This document shows, in pieces, positions 1-8,569 of a stretch of 64,000 nt of DNA. Numbering within the stretch: the first letter of the stretch is position 1; every line of letters begins with the position of its first letter. The DNA is taken from positions 62,001 to 126,000 of the forward strand of contig JAJXWH010000001.1 of assembly GCA_021781745.1 (NCBI GenBank), read 5' to 3'. The position numbers and the translations under genes are program-made. Under the pieces are notes generated by a model that saw nothing but the letters and a program-made list of their open reading frames with translations, ran no database searches and was not told the DNA's origin. Origin of the DNA: Bacillota bacterium (lineage in GTDB: Bacteria; Bacillota; Clostridia; Clostridiales; Clostridiaceae).

Positions 1-155
1 CTAGGGACAAGCAAAAATGGAACAACTTGTAATGAAGAAATCCTACAACCTTATTCTCAATGCAACACTGCGCAAAATAGTTAGTCTTTCTTTCTGGTGT
101 GGCGTATATTTATAAGTATATTTAATATCATAATTGGTTTATCTTTATAATTAAA

Positions 156-171
156 GAAAGCTAAGGCTTTC
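156..171 (-). terminator. Possible hairpin terminator after the 136-aa membrane protein gene
   Basis: A 6-bp stem (GAAAGC, loop TAAG, GCTTTC) lies about 65 bases beyond the stop codon of the minus-strand gene and is followed on that strand by a short T-rich stretch. The adjoining bases (AACCTTAATT) match the inner edge of the palindromic elements found elsewhere in the window, so this may be a half-copy of that element acting as a terminator. The T tract is short, so confidence is modest. Confidence 0.35.
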
Positions 172-236
172 AACCTTAATTGGTCACAGACTACCAATAA
201 AGGGCATAGTCCTTCATTCAGTATTATGGAACTAAT

Positions 237-647
237 TTAATCCATTGATAAATACTTTTCAAGATACCAGCTATTATCTTGGTTTTTCTTAAAGCTGCCT
301 TTAACGGTAGTTGTTTTATGGGGAGGGTTTTTTGCTAATCCTGAAGCTTCTACTATGGCAGTTTCACCATCAAAGTAAATCAAAGACATTTTTTGAACTC
401 TAAGAAGTTTATTATTGGATGAAAAACCAGTAGTGAAATTATGCTCTACAGAAAAGCCCAAATCTTTTGAATTACTTGATATATACATGCTGTAAACTAT
501 ATGAAATGTAACTAAAATCATAAGTCCTAAAGATATTATTGAAAGTAACTCGTTTCTTTTTTTAGTTCTTGCTTTAACATGTCTTTCAAGACGTCGCTTT
601 CTTTTGTAAGTAAAAGCTTCTCTTTCAAGTAGTGAATTACTTAACAT
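237..647 (-). CDS. Small membrane-anchored protein of unknown function
   Basis: The 136-aa product begins with a very basic segment of about 33 residues (RKRR, RTKKR), followed by one hydrophobic helix at about residues 35-53 and then a soluble domain. The positive-inside pattern suggests a cytoplasmic N-terminus and an external C-terminal domain of about 80 residues. The start is supported by an AAAGGAG sequence upstream on the minus strand. I do not recognise the family and see no catalytic motif. It is transcribed away from the next gene, so the 343-base gap between them must hold promoters for both. Function is unknown; it is probably a real gene because the reading frame, start site and membrane topology are all coherent. 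Confidence 0.7.
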   Translation of the reverse strand: MLSNSLLEREAFTYKRKRRLERHVKARTKKRNELLSIISLGLMILVTFHIVYSMYISSNSKDLGFSVEHNFTTGFSSNNKLLRVQKMSLIYFDGETAIVEASGLAKNPPHKTTTVKGSFKKNQDNSWYLEKYLSMD

Positions 648-892
648 TATATTATGTCTCCTTTATTGATAGAATTATTAAAGAGTTTTTTGGAAAGATT
701 ATATAATATACCAGAATATTTATATAAAAATAATCACAAGATGATATTACCATATATTTACACAAAGTAGAATTAAAATTCATAGACAAAGTAAAGGCAG
801 AAATATTATTATTTGATTAAATTCTCTTAAAACAGATGTTTATGGATATTTATTTACCAAGTTTTATTTATATGGTTATAAAATGCCTTTTT

Positions 893-901
893 TGATATAA
901 T
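893..901 (+). promoter_or_regulatory. Extended -10 promoter upstream of the 133-aa gene
   Basis: TGA followed by TATAAT matches the extended -10 form of a vegetative sigma factor promoter. It lies about 90 bases before the ATG at 991. No convincing -35 hexamer is seen, which is acceptable for extended -10 promoters. The rest of the 343-base gap (648-990) is AT-rich with no reading frame or clear repeat. Confidence 0.45.
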
Positions 902-990
902 TTTATGTGACAGAAGTAATAAATATTTGTTATGAATTAAAATCTCAATAATTAAACTTATTAAGAAGAAAATTACAGGATGGTGAAGTT

Positions 991-1392
991 ATGGATTTTT
1001 CAAGTTTAGTATTAATAGAAAAAGATAAGGAAACAGGATTTATAAAAAAAGAGTTAGGAAGTTTTGAAGTAAATGAAGGTGCTCTATTTGTAAGAAAATT
1101 ATATGTATTGGATGAAACTGTATATATGTATTTTGATACAAATAAAAATGTAGAAGAATGGGAATACTCAGCTATATATGATTTATTTAATACTGAAGCA
1201 TTTAGTGAGAAGGGCTACGAGATAGAGGAAGATTTAGAGGAATATAATCCTACATATATAATAAAATTTAAATATGAGGAAGATTATGATGTAATGAAAG
1301 AAAAGATACAGGAAGCTGTATCAATAATAGAAAGAGAAATGAATATAGTATTTGAGGCAATACAAGGTAAAGAATCTGAATACCAAGAATAA
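991..1392 (+). CDS. Conserved small acidic clostridial protein (unknown function)
   Basis: This 133-aa protein is soluble and acidic, with no signal peptide or membrane helix. It has alternating strand-like and helical segments, an EEDLEEYNPTY stretch in the middle and a long C-terminal helix. It resembles a small family common in clostridia that I believe is annotated DUF6762; that name is from memory. No catalytic motif is visible. GGATGGTG about 6 bases before the ATG acts as the ribosome binding site. It lies upstream of pepF, separated by a palindromic intergenic element, so co-transcription is possible but not shown. Confidence 0.75.
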   Translation: MDFSSLVLIEKDKETGFIKKELGSFEVNEGALFVRKLYVLDETVYMYFDTNKNVEEWEYSAIYDLFNTEAFSEKGYEIEEDLEEYNPTYIIKFKYEEDYDVMKEKIQEAVSIIEREMNIVFEAIQGKESEYQE

Positions 1393-1393
1393 A

Positions 1394-1535
1394 ATGCAGT
1401 TAATAATGAATAGTTAAAGGTTGTAGAAGAAATTATTTTTGAATTTGAAAAAAGCACTAAGTGCATATAAAAATAAAGAAATTGCGAAGCAATTTCATCT
1501 ATAATTGTTAACTGTTAATTGCTAACTGTTAACTG
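1394..1535. repeat. Intergenic palindromic element, copy 1
   Basis: The left arm (1394-1419) consists of short AGTTAATAATGA-like units ending in AAAGG. The right arm (1503-1535) is made of the complementary units AACTGTT/AATTG. Between them are two small hairpins: GCAC-TAA-GTGC at 1454-1464 and GAAATTGC-GAA-GCAATTTC at 1478-1496. The same plan recurs in at least seven other places in this window. It fills most of the gap between the 133-aa gene and pepF and may work as a transcript-end structure. Confidence 0.7.
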
Positions 1536-1555
1536 AAAGAAGGGTGTGTTAAGAG

Positions 1556-3340
1556 ATGAGTGAATTAAAAAAAAGAGAAGAAATAGAAGATAAGTACAAA
1601 TGGAAGGTAGACAAAATATATAGTAATATAGAGAACTGGGAAAAAGATTTTGAAGACTTAAAGAATGAAGCAATTAAATTAAAGGATTTCTCAGGAAAAC
1701 TTACAAATGGAGAAAAAATATTAGAATATTTTAAGGCAAATGAAAAAATTTCCAGGAAAGCTGAAAATTTATATATTTATGCTCACTTAAAATATGATGA
1801 GGATACTGCAAATTCTACTTATCAAAGTTTGATGAGCAAAATAGATATTTATATGGCGGAATTTTCAAGTTATACAGCTTTTTTTGTGCCAGAAATCTTA
1901 AGTTTAGATGATAAATTTATTCAGGAAGAGATAAACAGAATAGATGAATTAAAACCATTTAAATTTTTAATAAATGATATATTAAAAGAAAAACCACATA
2001 TATTATCAAAAGAAATGGAGGAGTTATTAGCAGCAGCTTCTGACTGCTTGGATGCGCCTTCAGCAATTCACAGTATTTTGACAAACGCAGATATGACTTT
2101 TGGAAAAATAGAAGATGAAGATGGAAATGAAGTTGAATTAACAGAAGGAAATTATTCTTCATTTATAAGAAGCAAAAATGAAAATGTAAGAAAAGCTGCA
2201 TTTGAAAGACTATTCGGAGAATATGAAAAACTAAAGAATACTTTAGCAACTTCCCTAACTGCATCAATAAAAACTTTTAATTTTGGTAGTAAAGTAAGAA
2301 AATATAATAGTGCCTTAGAAGCTTCGTTAAAACCTAATAATATTCCGTTAGAAGTTTATAGAAACGCAGTAAAAGTAATAAATGATAATTTAAGTTGTCT
2401 TCATAGATATATGCAAATTAAGAAAAAGCTATTAGGCTTAAATGAACTTCATATGTATGATTTATATGTTCCTGTTATTGAAATACCAAAAGAAAAAATA
2501 GAATTTAATGATGGTGTAAATATAGTGTTGGATGCATTAAAACCTCTAGGAGAAGAATATTTAAATATATTTAAAAGCGGGATAAATGACGGCTGGATAG
2601 ATATATATGAAAACAAGGGTAAAAGAGGCGGGGCATATTCTTGGGGAGGATATGACACTATGCCTTATGTGCTATTAAATTATAATAATGAGTTAGGAGA
2701 TGTATCAACTTTAGCTCATGAAATGGGGCACTCAATTCATTCATATTATTCAAGAAAAGAGCAGCCATATTATTATGCTAATTACACTTTATTCTGTGCC
2801 GAAGTTGCATCAACAACAAATGAATCGTTACTTATCCATTACTTAATTGAAAAAGAAACTGATAGAATGAAAAAACTTTATTTAATTAATCAGGAATTAG
2901 AGCAAATTAGAACTACAGTATTTAGGCAGCTAATGTTTGCAGAATTTGAACTTTATACTCATGAAACTTTAGAACAGGGAATTCCGTTAACTGCTGAAGA
3001 TTATAATAAGGCATGGCATGATTTAAATGTAAAATATTTTGGAGATGAAATTGTAATAGATAAGGAAGTAGATGTTGAATGGTCACGGATTCCGCATTTC
3101 TATTCAGATTTTTATGTTTACCAATATGCTACAGGTTATGCAGCAGCATCAGCATTTGCAAAATCAATTCTAGAAGGAAAAGAAGGCGCTGTAGAAAAAT
3201 ATAAAGGCTTCTTAAAAGCTGGAGGCAGTGACTATCCAATAAATATTTTGAAAAATGCAGGCGTAGACATGACCACAAATGCACCTATAGAAGCTACTAT
3301 AAAGAGATTTAATGAACTTTTGGATATGATAGAAGAATAA
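1556..3340 (+). CDS. pepF: Oligoendopeptidase F (M3 family zinc peptidase)
   Basis: This cytoplasmic zinc metallopeptidase cleaves short peptides, typically 7-17 residues long. The 594-aa length is normal for PepF. The zinc motif HEMGH is at residues 388-392, and the third zinc ligand is probably Glu416 in the segment FCAEVASTTNE. The N-terminal half is the helical lid that limits substrate size in this family. There is no signal peptide. It lies alone between two palindromic repeat elements, so it is probably transcribed by itself or with the preceding small gene. The start codon follows a GAAGGGTG site. Family assignment is secure; the peptide substrates cannot be told from sequence. Confidence 0.95.
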   Translation: MSELKKREEIEDKYKWKVDKIYSNIENWEKDFEDLKNEAIKLKDFSGKLTNGEKILEYFKANEKISRKAENLYIYAHLKYDEDTANSTYQSLMSKIDIYMAEFSSYTAFFVPEILSLDDKFIQEEINRIDELKPFKFLINDILKEKPHILSKEMEELLAAASDCLDAPSAIHSILTNADMTFGKIEDEDGNEVELTEGNYSSFIRSKNENVRKAAFERLFGEYEKLKNTLATSLTASIKTFNFGSKVRKYNSALEASLKPNNIPLEVYRNAVKVINDNLSCLHRYMQIKKKLLGLNELHMYDLYVPVIEIPKEKIEFNDGVNIVLDALKPLGEEYLNIFKSGINDGWIDIYENKGKRGGAYSWGGYDTMPYVLLNYNNELGDVSTLAHEMGHSIHSYYSRKEQPYYYANYTLFCAEVASTTNESLLIHYLIEKETDRMKKLYLINQELEQIRTTVFRQLMFAEFELYTHETLEQGIPLTAEDYNKAWHDLNVKYFGDEIVIDKEVDVEWSRIPHFYSDFYVYQYATGYAAASAFAKSILEGKEGAVEKYKGFLKAGGSDYPINILKNAGVDMTTNAPIEATIKRFNELLDMIEE

Positions 3341-3429
3341 CTTTATAATGCACACAATGAGATTTGACTTTATTGCTTGTATGTTTAATTCATAACTAGT
3401 TATAAAGGAGAAGTAAAAAAATTAGTTTT

Positions 3430-3501
3430 AAGTTATAAGTGAGAAGTTGAAGGCTTTTCCTCCTTAATTTCTCACTTATATCTTGTAACTTATAATTTAT
3501 A
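3430..3501. repeat. Intergenic palindromic element, copy 2
   Basis: The left arm (3430-3453) is AAGTTATAAGTGAGAAGTT-like and ends in GAAGG. The right arm (about 3460-3500) carries the complementary sequence CTCACTTATA...AACTTATAA. The plan matches copy 1 but the arm sequence is different (ATAAGTT units instead of ACAGTTA units). The core reads GGCTTTTCCTCC. It occupies the gap between pepF and the rhomboid gene. Confidence 0.65.
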
Positions 3502-3518
3502 AAGAATGGGTAGGAAAA

Positions 3519-4502
3519 ATGAAGGACTTTAAAGAGCAATTTTATAAAGTTTTATTGAATAAAGAAAATTTTTATATGAAGCAGTATTATAGTAATTTTC
3601 ATAAAAAAGAAATATTTCTTGCAATTAAAGAGTTACAGGATGGAATATACTGTGTCCTAATTAGTGATGAAGAAAATGAAATTATTGATTATACAGAAGT
3701 AATTGAATATATAAAAACTTTAAATAAAGCATTTTTATTGAATATGATAATTTTATCTAATAAAGAAGAATACACATATATAAATGATTTACCAATGGCG
3801 CATAGATTAGTTATAAATAAAGAAAATTATAATACTATAACATGTGATAGGTCATGCATACCTTTAAGGAATATCCTTGAAGCCAGTATCAGTGTACGAG
3901 AGAATAAAGATAAAAATAATTTTTCTCAGTACCAAGTTTTAACTTATATTCTAATTGGAATAAATATAATTATATTCTTACTAACAGCTTTTTTGTCTTT
4001 TGATATTTATGATATTAATACTGACATATTAATAGATTTTGGTGCTAAGGTAAATATTTTAATTAATCAAGGGCAAATTTGGAGATTGTTCACCTGTGCA
4101 TTTTTACATTCTGGATTAATACATATAGCATGTAATATGTATTCCTTATATATAATAGGACCACAAATTCAACAAATTTTTGGAACTGTAAAATACCTGC
4201 TCATCTATGCTTGTTCCTGCATAACTGCATCGCTGCTAAGTTATTATATGAGTCCTAACAGCATATCTGTAGGAGCATCAGGTGCAATATTTGGTCTTAT
4301 GGGTGCTTTATTAGCCTTTGCTATCATAGAAAGGAACAGGATACAAAAAAGATTCTTATTTAGCATAATGCAAGTGATTGCTATAAATTTATTTATAGGT
4401 TTAAGTATAAAGAATATCGATAATTTTGCTCATATAGGAGGATTGATTGGAGGGGGATTAATAGGATATATTAGTTACAGAATACCCAAAAAGGTATTAT
4501 AA
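3519..4502 (+). CDS. Rhomboid family intramembrane serine protease
   Basis: This membrane protease cuts other membrane proteins inside the bilayer. The first ~130 residues are a soluble domain; about six hydrophobic helices follow from residue ~145. The rhomboid signatures are present: HSGLIHIACNM in the second helix region, the nucleophile Ser254 in GASGAIFG, and the catalytic His305 in NFAHIGG, giving the Ser-His dyad. The length of 327 aa fits bacterial rhomboids that carry a cytoplasmic N-terminal domain. A GGGTAGG site precedes the ATG. The substrate is unknown, and neighbours give no clue. Confidence 0.92.
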   Translation: MKDFKEQFYKVLLNKENFYMKQYYSNFHKKEIFLAIKELQDGIYCVLISDEENEIIDYTEVIEYIKTLNKAFLLNMIILSNKEEYTYINDLPMAHRLVINKENYNTITCDRSCIPLRNILEASISVRENKDKNNFSQYQVLTYILIGINIIIFLLTAFLSFDIYDINTDILIDFGAKVNILINQGQIWRLFTCAFLHSGLIHIACNMYSLYIIGPQIQQIFGTVKYLLIYACSCITASLLSYYMSPNSISVGASGAIFGLMGALLAFAIIERNRIQKRFLFSIMQVIAINLFIGLSIKNIDNFAHIGGLIGGGLIGYISYRIPKKVL

Positions 4503-4648
4503 TTAATTGGAGAATATTAATTTTATCTTAAGAAAATAGGGTTGATTTTTTATTTCTCTTGAAATATTATTAGATAGGTATAGTATGATAAGAAATATAT
4601 AAAATAATGAATGGGAATAAGTCTCATTAAATATTAGGAGTGAACGTA

Positions 4649-6037
4649 ATGGGAGAATACATTTTAACCATAACAGCTTTTTTTCAAATTTTTGTTTTTG
4701 CAATAATATGTTACTACTTACTTTTATCGATTGTAGGTTTATTTAGGAGAAAAGAAACTAAGAACTATACTCCTAAAAATAAATTTGCATTGTTAATAGC
4801 AGCACATAATGAAGAAGTTGTAGTCGGCAGTCTTATAGAGAGTATGCTAAAATTGGATTATCCTAAGGAAATGTATGATGTCTTTGTAATTGCAGATAAT
4901 TGTACAGATGATACAGCGAAAATATCTAAAGGTTATGGTGTTAATGTTTGTGAAAGATTTTCAAAAGACAAAAGGGGTAAAGGTTATGCATTAGAGTGGA
5001 TGTTTGCAAAATTATTTGCTATGGAAAAGCAATATGATGCTGTTGCAATATTTGATGCGGATAATCTTGTACATAAAGACTTTTTAAAAGAAATGAATTC
5101 TAAAATGCTAGAAGGATATAAGGTTGTTCAGGGATATATAGATAGTAAAAACCCTGAAGATTCTTGGATTGCAGCAAGTTATTCAATTGGTTTTTGGACT
5201 CAAAATAGAATGAACCAATTGGCTAAAGCAAATTTAGGATTAACTAGTCAAATTGGTGGAACAGGATTTGCGATAGAAACAAATACATTAAAGAAGCTGG
5301 GCTGGGGTGCCACTTGTTTAACAGAAGATTTAGAGTTTACTTGCAAGCTTGTATTAAATGGAGAAAAAGTAGGTTGGGCTCACGATGCCATAATATATGA
5401 TGAGAAACCACTAAAATTAAATCAGTCTTGGTCACAAAGAAAAAGATGGATGCAAGGTTTTACAGATGTTGCTTCAAGATACTTCTTTAAGTTAATAAAG
5501 AAAGCAATCATGGACAGAAAATTTTATGTTTTTGATTGTGCATTATATGTATTACAACCATTTGTAACTGTGTTAATTGGGATATCAACAGTGTTAACAT
5601 TGATACAATCGAACACTAGTGGGGTAAATATATTTATTATAAATTATTTATTTAGTGATTTTGGATTTAAAGCGTTTTGTATTATTCAATTCCTGCTTAC
5701 ACCATTAACGTTGTTAATAGATAGAAAAATTACAAGATCGTTTATGGCGATGATGATTCTATATTCAAGTAATATTTTTGTGGTTCCATATTTAGCAACT
5801 AACACTACAAATTGGCTTATTGCATTAGGAATCAGCATGGGTTATAATTTAGCGTTTTTGGCATTAACAGGAATATTGTTAGGAAAGAAACAATTTGCTT
5901 TATTCTATAGATTTTGGTTATATGGTTTATATACAATAACATGGGTGCCAATTTCAATTCAAGGCATTTTGAATAAGAATAATAAAGAGTGGAGTCATAC
6001 TAAGCATGTTAGAAAAATAGAGATATGTGATGTATAG
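4649..6037 (+). CDS. Membrane-bound processive family-2 glycosyltransferase
   Basis: This is a GT2 enzyme that uses a nucleotide sugar to build or extend a surface polysaccharide or glycolipid. One N-terminal helix (about residues 5-30) is followed by a GT-A domain with the ADNCTDDT loop, the FDADN metal site (about residue 135) and the QRKRW form of the QxxRW motif (about residue 263) typical of processive enzymes such as cellulose and hyaluronan synthases. Several membrane helices make up the last ~160 residues. I chose ATG 4649 over GTG 4640 because AGGAG at 4636-4640 is correctly spaced only from the former. No other polysaccharide gene is next to it, so its product is unknown. Confidence 0.88.
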   Translation: MGEYILTITAFFQIFVFAIICYYLLLSIVGLFRRKETKNYTPKNKFALLIAAHNEEVVVGSLIESMLKLDYPKEMYDVFVIADNCTDDTAKISKGYGVNVCERFSKDKRGKGYALEWMFAKLFAMEKQYDAVAIFDADNLVHKDFLKEMNSKMLEGYKVVQGYIDSKNPEDSWIAASYSIGFWTQNRMNQLAKANLGLTSQIGGTGFAIETNTLKKLGWGATCLTEDLEFTCKLVLNGEKVGWAHDAIIYDEKPLKLNQSWSQRKRWMQGFTDVASRYFFKLIKKAIMDRKFYVFDCALYVLQPFVTVLIGISTVLTLIQSNTSGVNIFIINYLFSDFGFKAFCIIQFLLTPLTLLIDRKITRSFMAMMILYSSNIFVVPYLATNTTNWLIALGISMGYNLAFLALTGILLGKKQFALFYRFWLYGLYTITWVPISIQGILNKNNKEWSHTKHVRKIEICDV

Positions 6038-6066
6038 AGCTTATAAAATTTTATAAAATTGTTTTT

Positions 6067-6105
6067 AAGAGTGTGTTATTATTTTTGATAGTGCACTCTT
6101 TATTA
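6067..6105 (+). terminator. Weak terminator after the GT2 gene
   Basis: AAGAGTG (6067-6073) pairs with CACTCTT (6094-6100), followed by TATT. The loop is about 20 bases and the T tract is poor, so this is a weak candidate. It lies 30 bases beyond the stop codon and before the parE promoter. Confidence 0.35.
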
Positions 6106-6234
6106 ATATTATTTTGTATTTTGAATAAAATAACATTGATATAAGGAAACTCGATTCACGTTCGTTCGCAGAATACTCACAGAATAAGGGATTTTTATCA
6201 AATCATAGATTTGGGCTCTCTACTTAAGTTTTTT

Positions 6235-6263
6235 TTGACAATGAACGATAAAGGAAGTATATT
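6235..6263 (+). promoter_or_regulatory. Vegetative promoter of parE
   Basis: A perfect -35 box TTGACA (6235-6240) and a -10 box TATATT (6258-6263) are separated by exactly 17 bases. This is a near-consensus housekeeping sigma factor promoter. The start of transcription would be near 6270, giving a leader of about 50 bases before parE. Confidence 0.75.
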
Positions 6264-6321
6264 CTTATAGAGTAGAAGAATCAAGAACAAATAAGAACTG
6301 GTGTTCAAATGGAGGAGTTTT

Positions 6322-8271
6322 ATGGAATTGAAAAATACTAATGCTTATGATGTAACGGATTTAACATCCCTTGAAAAATTAGAGCCTGTAAGAATAAGAC
6401 CAGGTATGTATATAGGTTCTACAGGCAGCAAGGGTTTACATCATTGTATATGGGAAATAATTGATAACTCCATAGATGAAATAGCTAATGGATATGGAAA
6501 TAAGGTTACTATTATTTTAAATGAAGATAAAAGTGTTACGGTAATTGATAACGGAAGAGGTATTCCAACAGGAATACATCCAATTAAGAAGAAATCTGGA
6601 GTAGAAATGGTATTCACAGAGCTGCATACAGGAGGAAAATTTGATAATAAAAATTATAAAACTTCTGGAGGTCTTCATGGTGTTGGAGCTGCTGTTGTAA
6701 ATGCTTTATCAAAGTGGTTAGAAGTTGAAGTATATCAAAATGGAAATATATATAGACAAAGGTTTGAATATGCTTATGATAAAGAATTAAAAAGAGATAT
6801 GCCAGGAACAGCTATTGGGAGCTTAAAGATAATTGGAAAAACAGATAAGGTTGGAACTAAAATTACATTTAAGCCAGATGATGAAGTATTCTCAACAACT
6901 GAATTTAAGTTTGACATAATAGATAGCAGACTACAAGAACTTGCATTCCAAAATAAAGGAATTACTTTGGAATTTATAGATAAAAGAAAAGGACAAGAAA
7001 TTACAAAAGAGTATTATTCTGAAAATGGTTTATTAGATTTTATAAATTATTTGAACGAAAGTAAGACACCAATTCACGAGATACCAATAATATTTGATGG
7101 TGAGAGAACTGTTTCTAATATTCAGATGTATGGGGAAGTTTGTATTCAATTTACTGACTCAACAACTGAAACTATTGCAAGTTACGTAAATAACATTCCA
7201 ACAACTGAAGCAGGAACTCATGAAACAGGCTTTAAAACAGGAATGACAAGAGCGTTTAAAGAGTGGGCTAAGAAGCTCGGATTAGTTAAGGAGAAAGATA
7301 AAGAATTCGAAGGTGACGATTTAAGAGAAGGAATGACAGCTATAGTAAGAATAAAGATCACAAATCCAGTCTTTGAAGGTCAAACTAAAACTAAGCTTGG
7401 GAATAATGAAGCCTACACAATGATGAATGATTTGGTTTTTACTAAATTTTCTGAGTGGATTGAAGATAATAAAACTTTGGCAACAAGTATAATAAATAAT
7501 GCATTAGAAGCAGCAAAAAGAAGAGATAAAATTAAAAAAATAAATGAAGCGGAAAAGAAGAAAATCGGTAAGGGAACTGCTCCGCTTGCAGGTAAGGTTG
7601 CAGTTTGTACATTAAAAGATAAATCTGTTAATGAATTTATAGTTGTTGAGGGAGATTCGGCAGGAGGTTCTGCAAAGCAGGCTAGAGATAGAAGATTTCA
7701 AACTATAATGCCATCAAAGGGAAAAATAATGAATACTGAAAAACAGAAGCTTGAAAATGTGCTTGCATCAGAAGAATTAAAAATCTTTAATACTGCAATT
7801 GGAACTGGAACTTTAGATAACTATAAAGAAGAAGATTTGAAGTATGACAAGATAATAATAATGAGTGATGCTGATGTAGATGGGTATCACATTAGAACTT
7901 TATGGATGACTTATATTTATAGATATATGAGACCATTAATTGCTAATGGACATTTATACTTAGCTCAACCGCCTTTATATAAGGTGTATAAAGAAACAAA
8001 AGGAAAAACTACAGCAAAATATGCGTATAGTGATGATGATTTAGAAAGTGTAAAGAAACAAATAGGTAAAGGTGCATTAATTCAAAGATACAAAGGTTTA
8101 GGGGAAATGAATCCAGACCAATTGTGGGATACCACATTAAATCCTGAAACTAGAACACTGCTTCAGGTTACAATAGATGACGCAGCGAAAGCCGAAAAAA
8201 TGGTTTCACTACTTATGGGTGACATTGTAGAACCGAGAAAGAATTATATGTATAAATATGGAGAATTTTAG
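6322..8271 (+). CDS. parE: DNA topoisomerase IV subunit B (ParE)
   Basis: ParE is the ATPase subunit of the type IIA topoisomerase that decatenates daughter chromosomes. The 649-aa protein has the GHKL ATP site (EIIDNSIDEI, DNGRGIPTG, GGLHGVGA), the transducer domain, and the TOPRIM metal site with EGDSAGG (about residue 443) and DADVDG. ATG 6322 is preferred because GGAGG at 6311-6315 is spaced for it; an upstream in-frame GTG at 6301 lies before that site. It is followed by parC after 298 bases filled by a palindromic element. I call it ParE rather than GyrB because of the parC-type neighbour and because gyrB usually lies near the origin with dnaA/recF. Confidence 0.9.
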   Translation: MELKNTNAYDVTDLTSLEKLEPVRIRPGMYIGSTGSKGLHHCIWEIIDNSIDEIANGYGNKVTIILNEDKSVTVIDNGRGIPTGIHPIKKKSGVEMVFTELHTGGKFDNKNYKTSGGLHGVGAAVVNALSKWLEVEVYQNGNIYRQRFEYAYDKELKRDMPGTAIGSLKIIGKTDKVGTKITFKPDDEVFSTTEFKFDIIDSRLQELAFQNKGITLEFIDKRKGQEITKEYYSENGLLDFINYLNESKTPIHEIPIIFDGERTVSNIQMYGEVCIQFTDSTTETIASYVNNIPTTEAGTHETGFKTGMTRAFKEWAKKLGLVKEKDKEFEGDDLREGMTAIVRIKITNPVFEGQTKTKLGNNEAYTMMNDLVFTKFSEWIEDNKTLATSIINNALEAAKRRDKIKKINEAEKKKIGKGTAPLAGKVAVCTLKDKSVNEFIVVEGDSAGGSAKQARDRRFQTIMPSKGKIMNTEKQKLENVLASEELKIFNTAIGTGTLDNYKEEDLKYDKIIIMSDADVDGYHIRTLWMTYIYRYMRPLIANGHLYLAQPPLYKVYKETKGKTTAKYAYSDDDLESVKKQIGKGALIQRYKGLGEMNPDQLWDTTLNPETRTLLQVTIDDAAKAEKMVSLLMGDIVEPRKNYMYKYGEF

Positions 8272-8553
8272 ACAGTTAACAGTTAACAGTGCACAGTTTA
8301 CAGTTAAGGATGAAAAGCCGAAGGCTTTTCTAAAATATATTACAAAGAAATTCATTTTGAATTTCTTCGTAATTAGTTATGTGACTCGATAATTTGTTAA
8401 TAATATATAATAAAAAATTAATGAAAGAAGATTACTTGTTCAGTAGCAGCATCAGTTAACAATTAACGGGTGAATATGAAATTCATGTGAATTAAAAAAA
8501 TTCTGAAGGAATTTTATTTTCACTGTAAATTGTAAACTGTAAACTGTAAACTG
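8272..8553. repeat. Intergenic palindromic element, copy 3 (between parE and parC)
   Basis: The left arm (8273-8309) is tandem CAGTTAACAGTTAACAG units ending in AAGG. The right arm (about 8521-8553) is tandem CTGTAAA units that complement it. A hairpin GAAAAGCC-GAA-GGCTTTTC lies at 8312-8330. A shorter nested copy of CAGTTAACAATTAAC is found at about 8455-8470. The whole parE-parC gap (298 bases) is this element; no reading frame is seen. Confidence 0.7.
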
Positions 8554-8569
8554 AAGAAGGGGGAAGATT

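Noticed and set aside
1..84. Short open frame at the left edge of the window (plus strand), ending with TAG at about 82-84
   Set aside because: It could be the tail of an upstream gene, but the 27 residues show no recognisable motif and the minus-strand and other frames look similar. Not enough sequence to call. The whole stretch 1-236 shows nothing else I can name apart from the hairpin at 156-171.
8272..8553. Tandem CAGTTAA/CTGTAAA units considered as a CRISPR array
   Set aside because: Units are contiguous, only 6-9 bases long and without spacers; no cas genes are present. They fit the palindromic element family.
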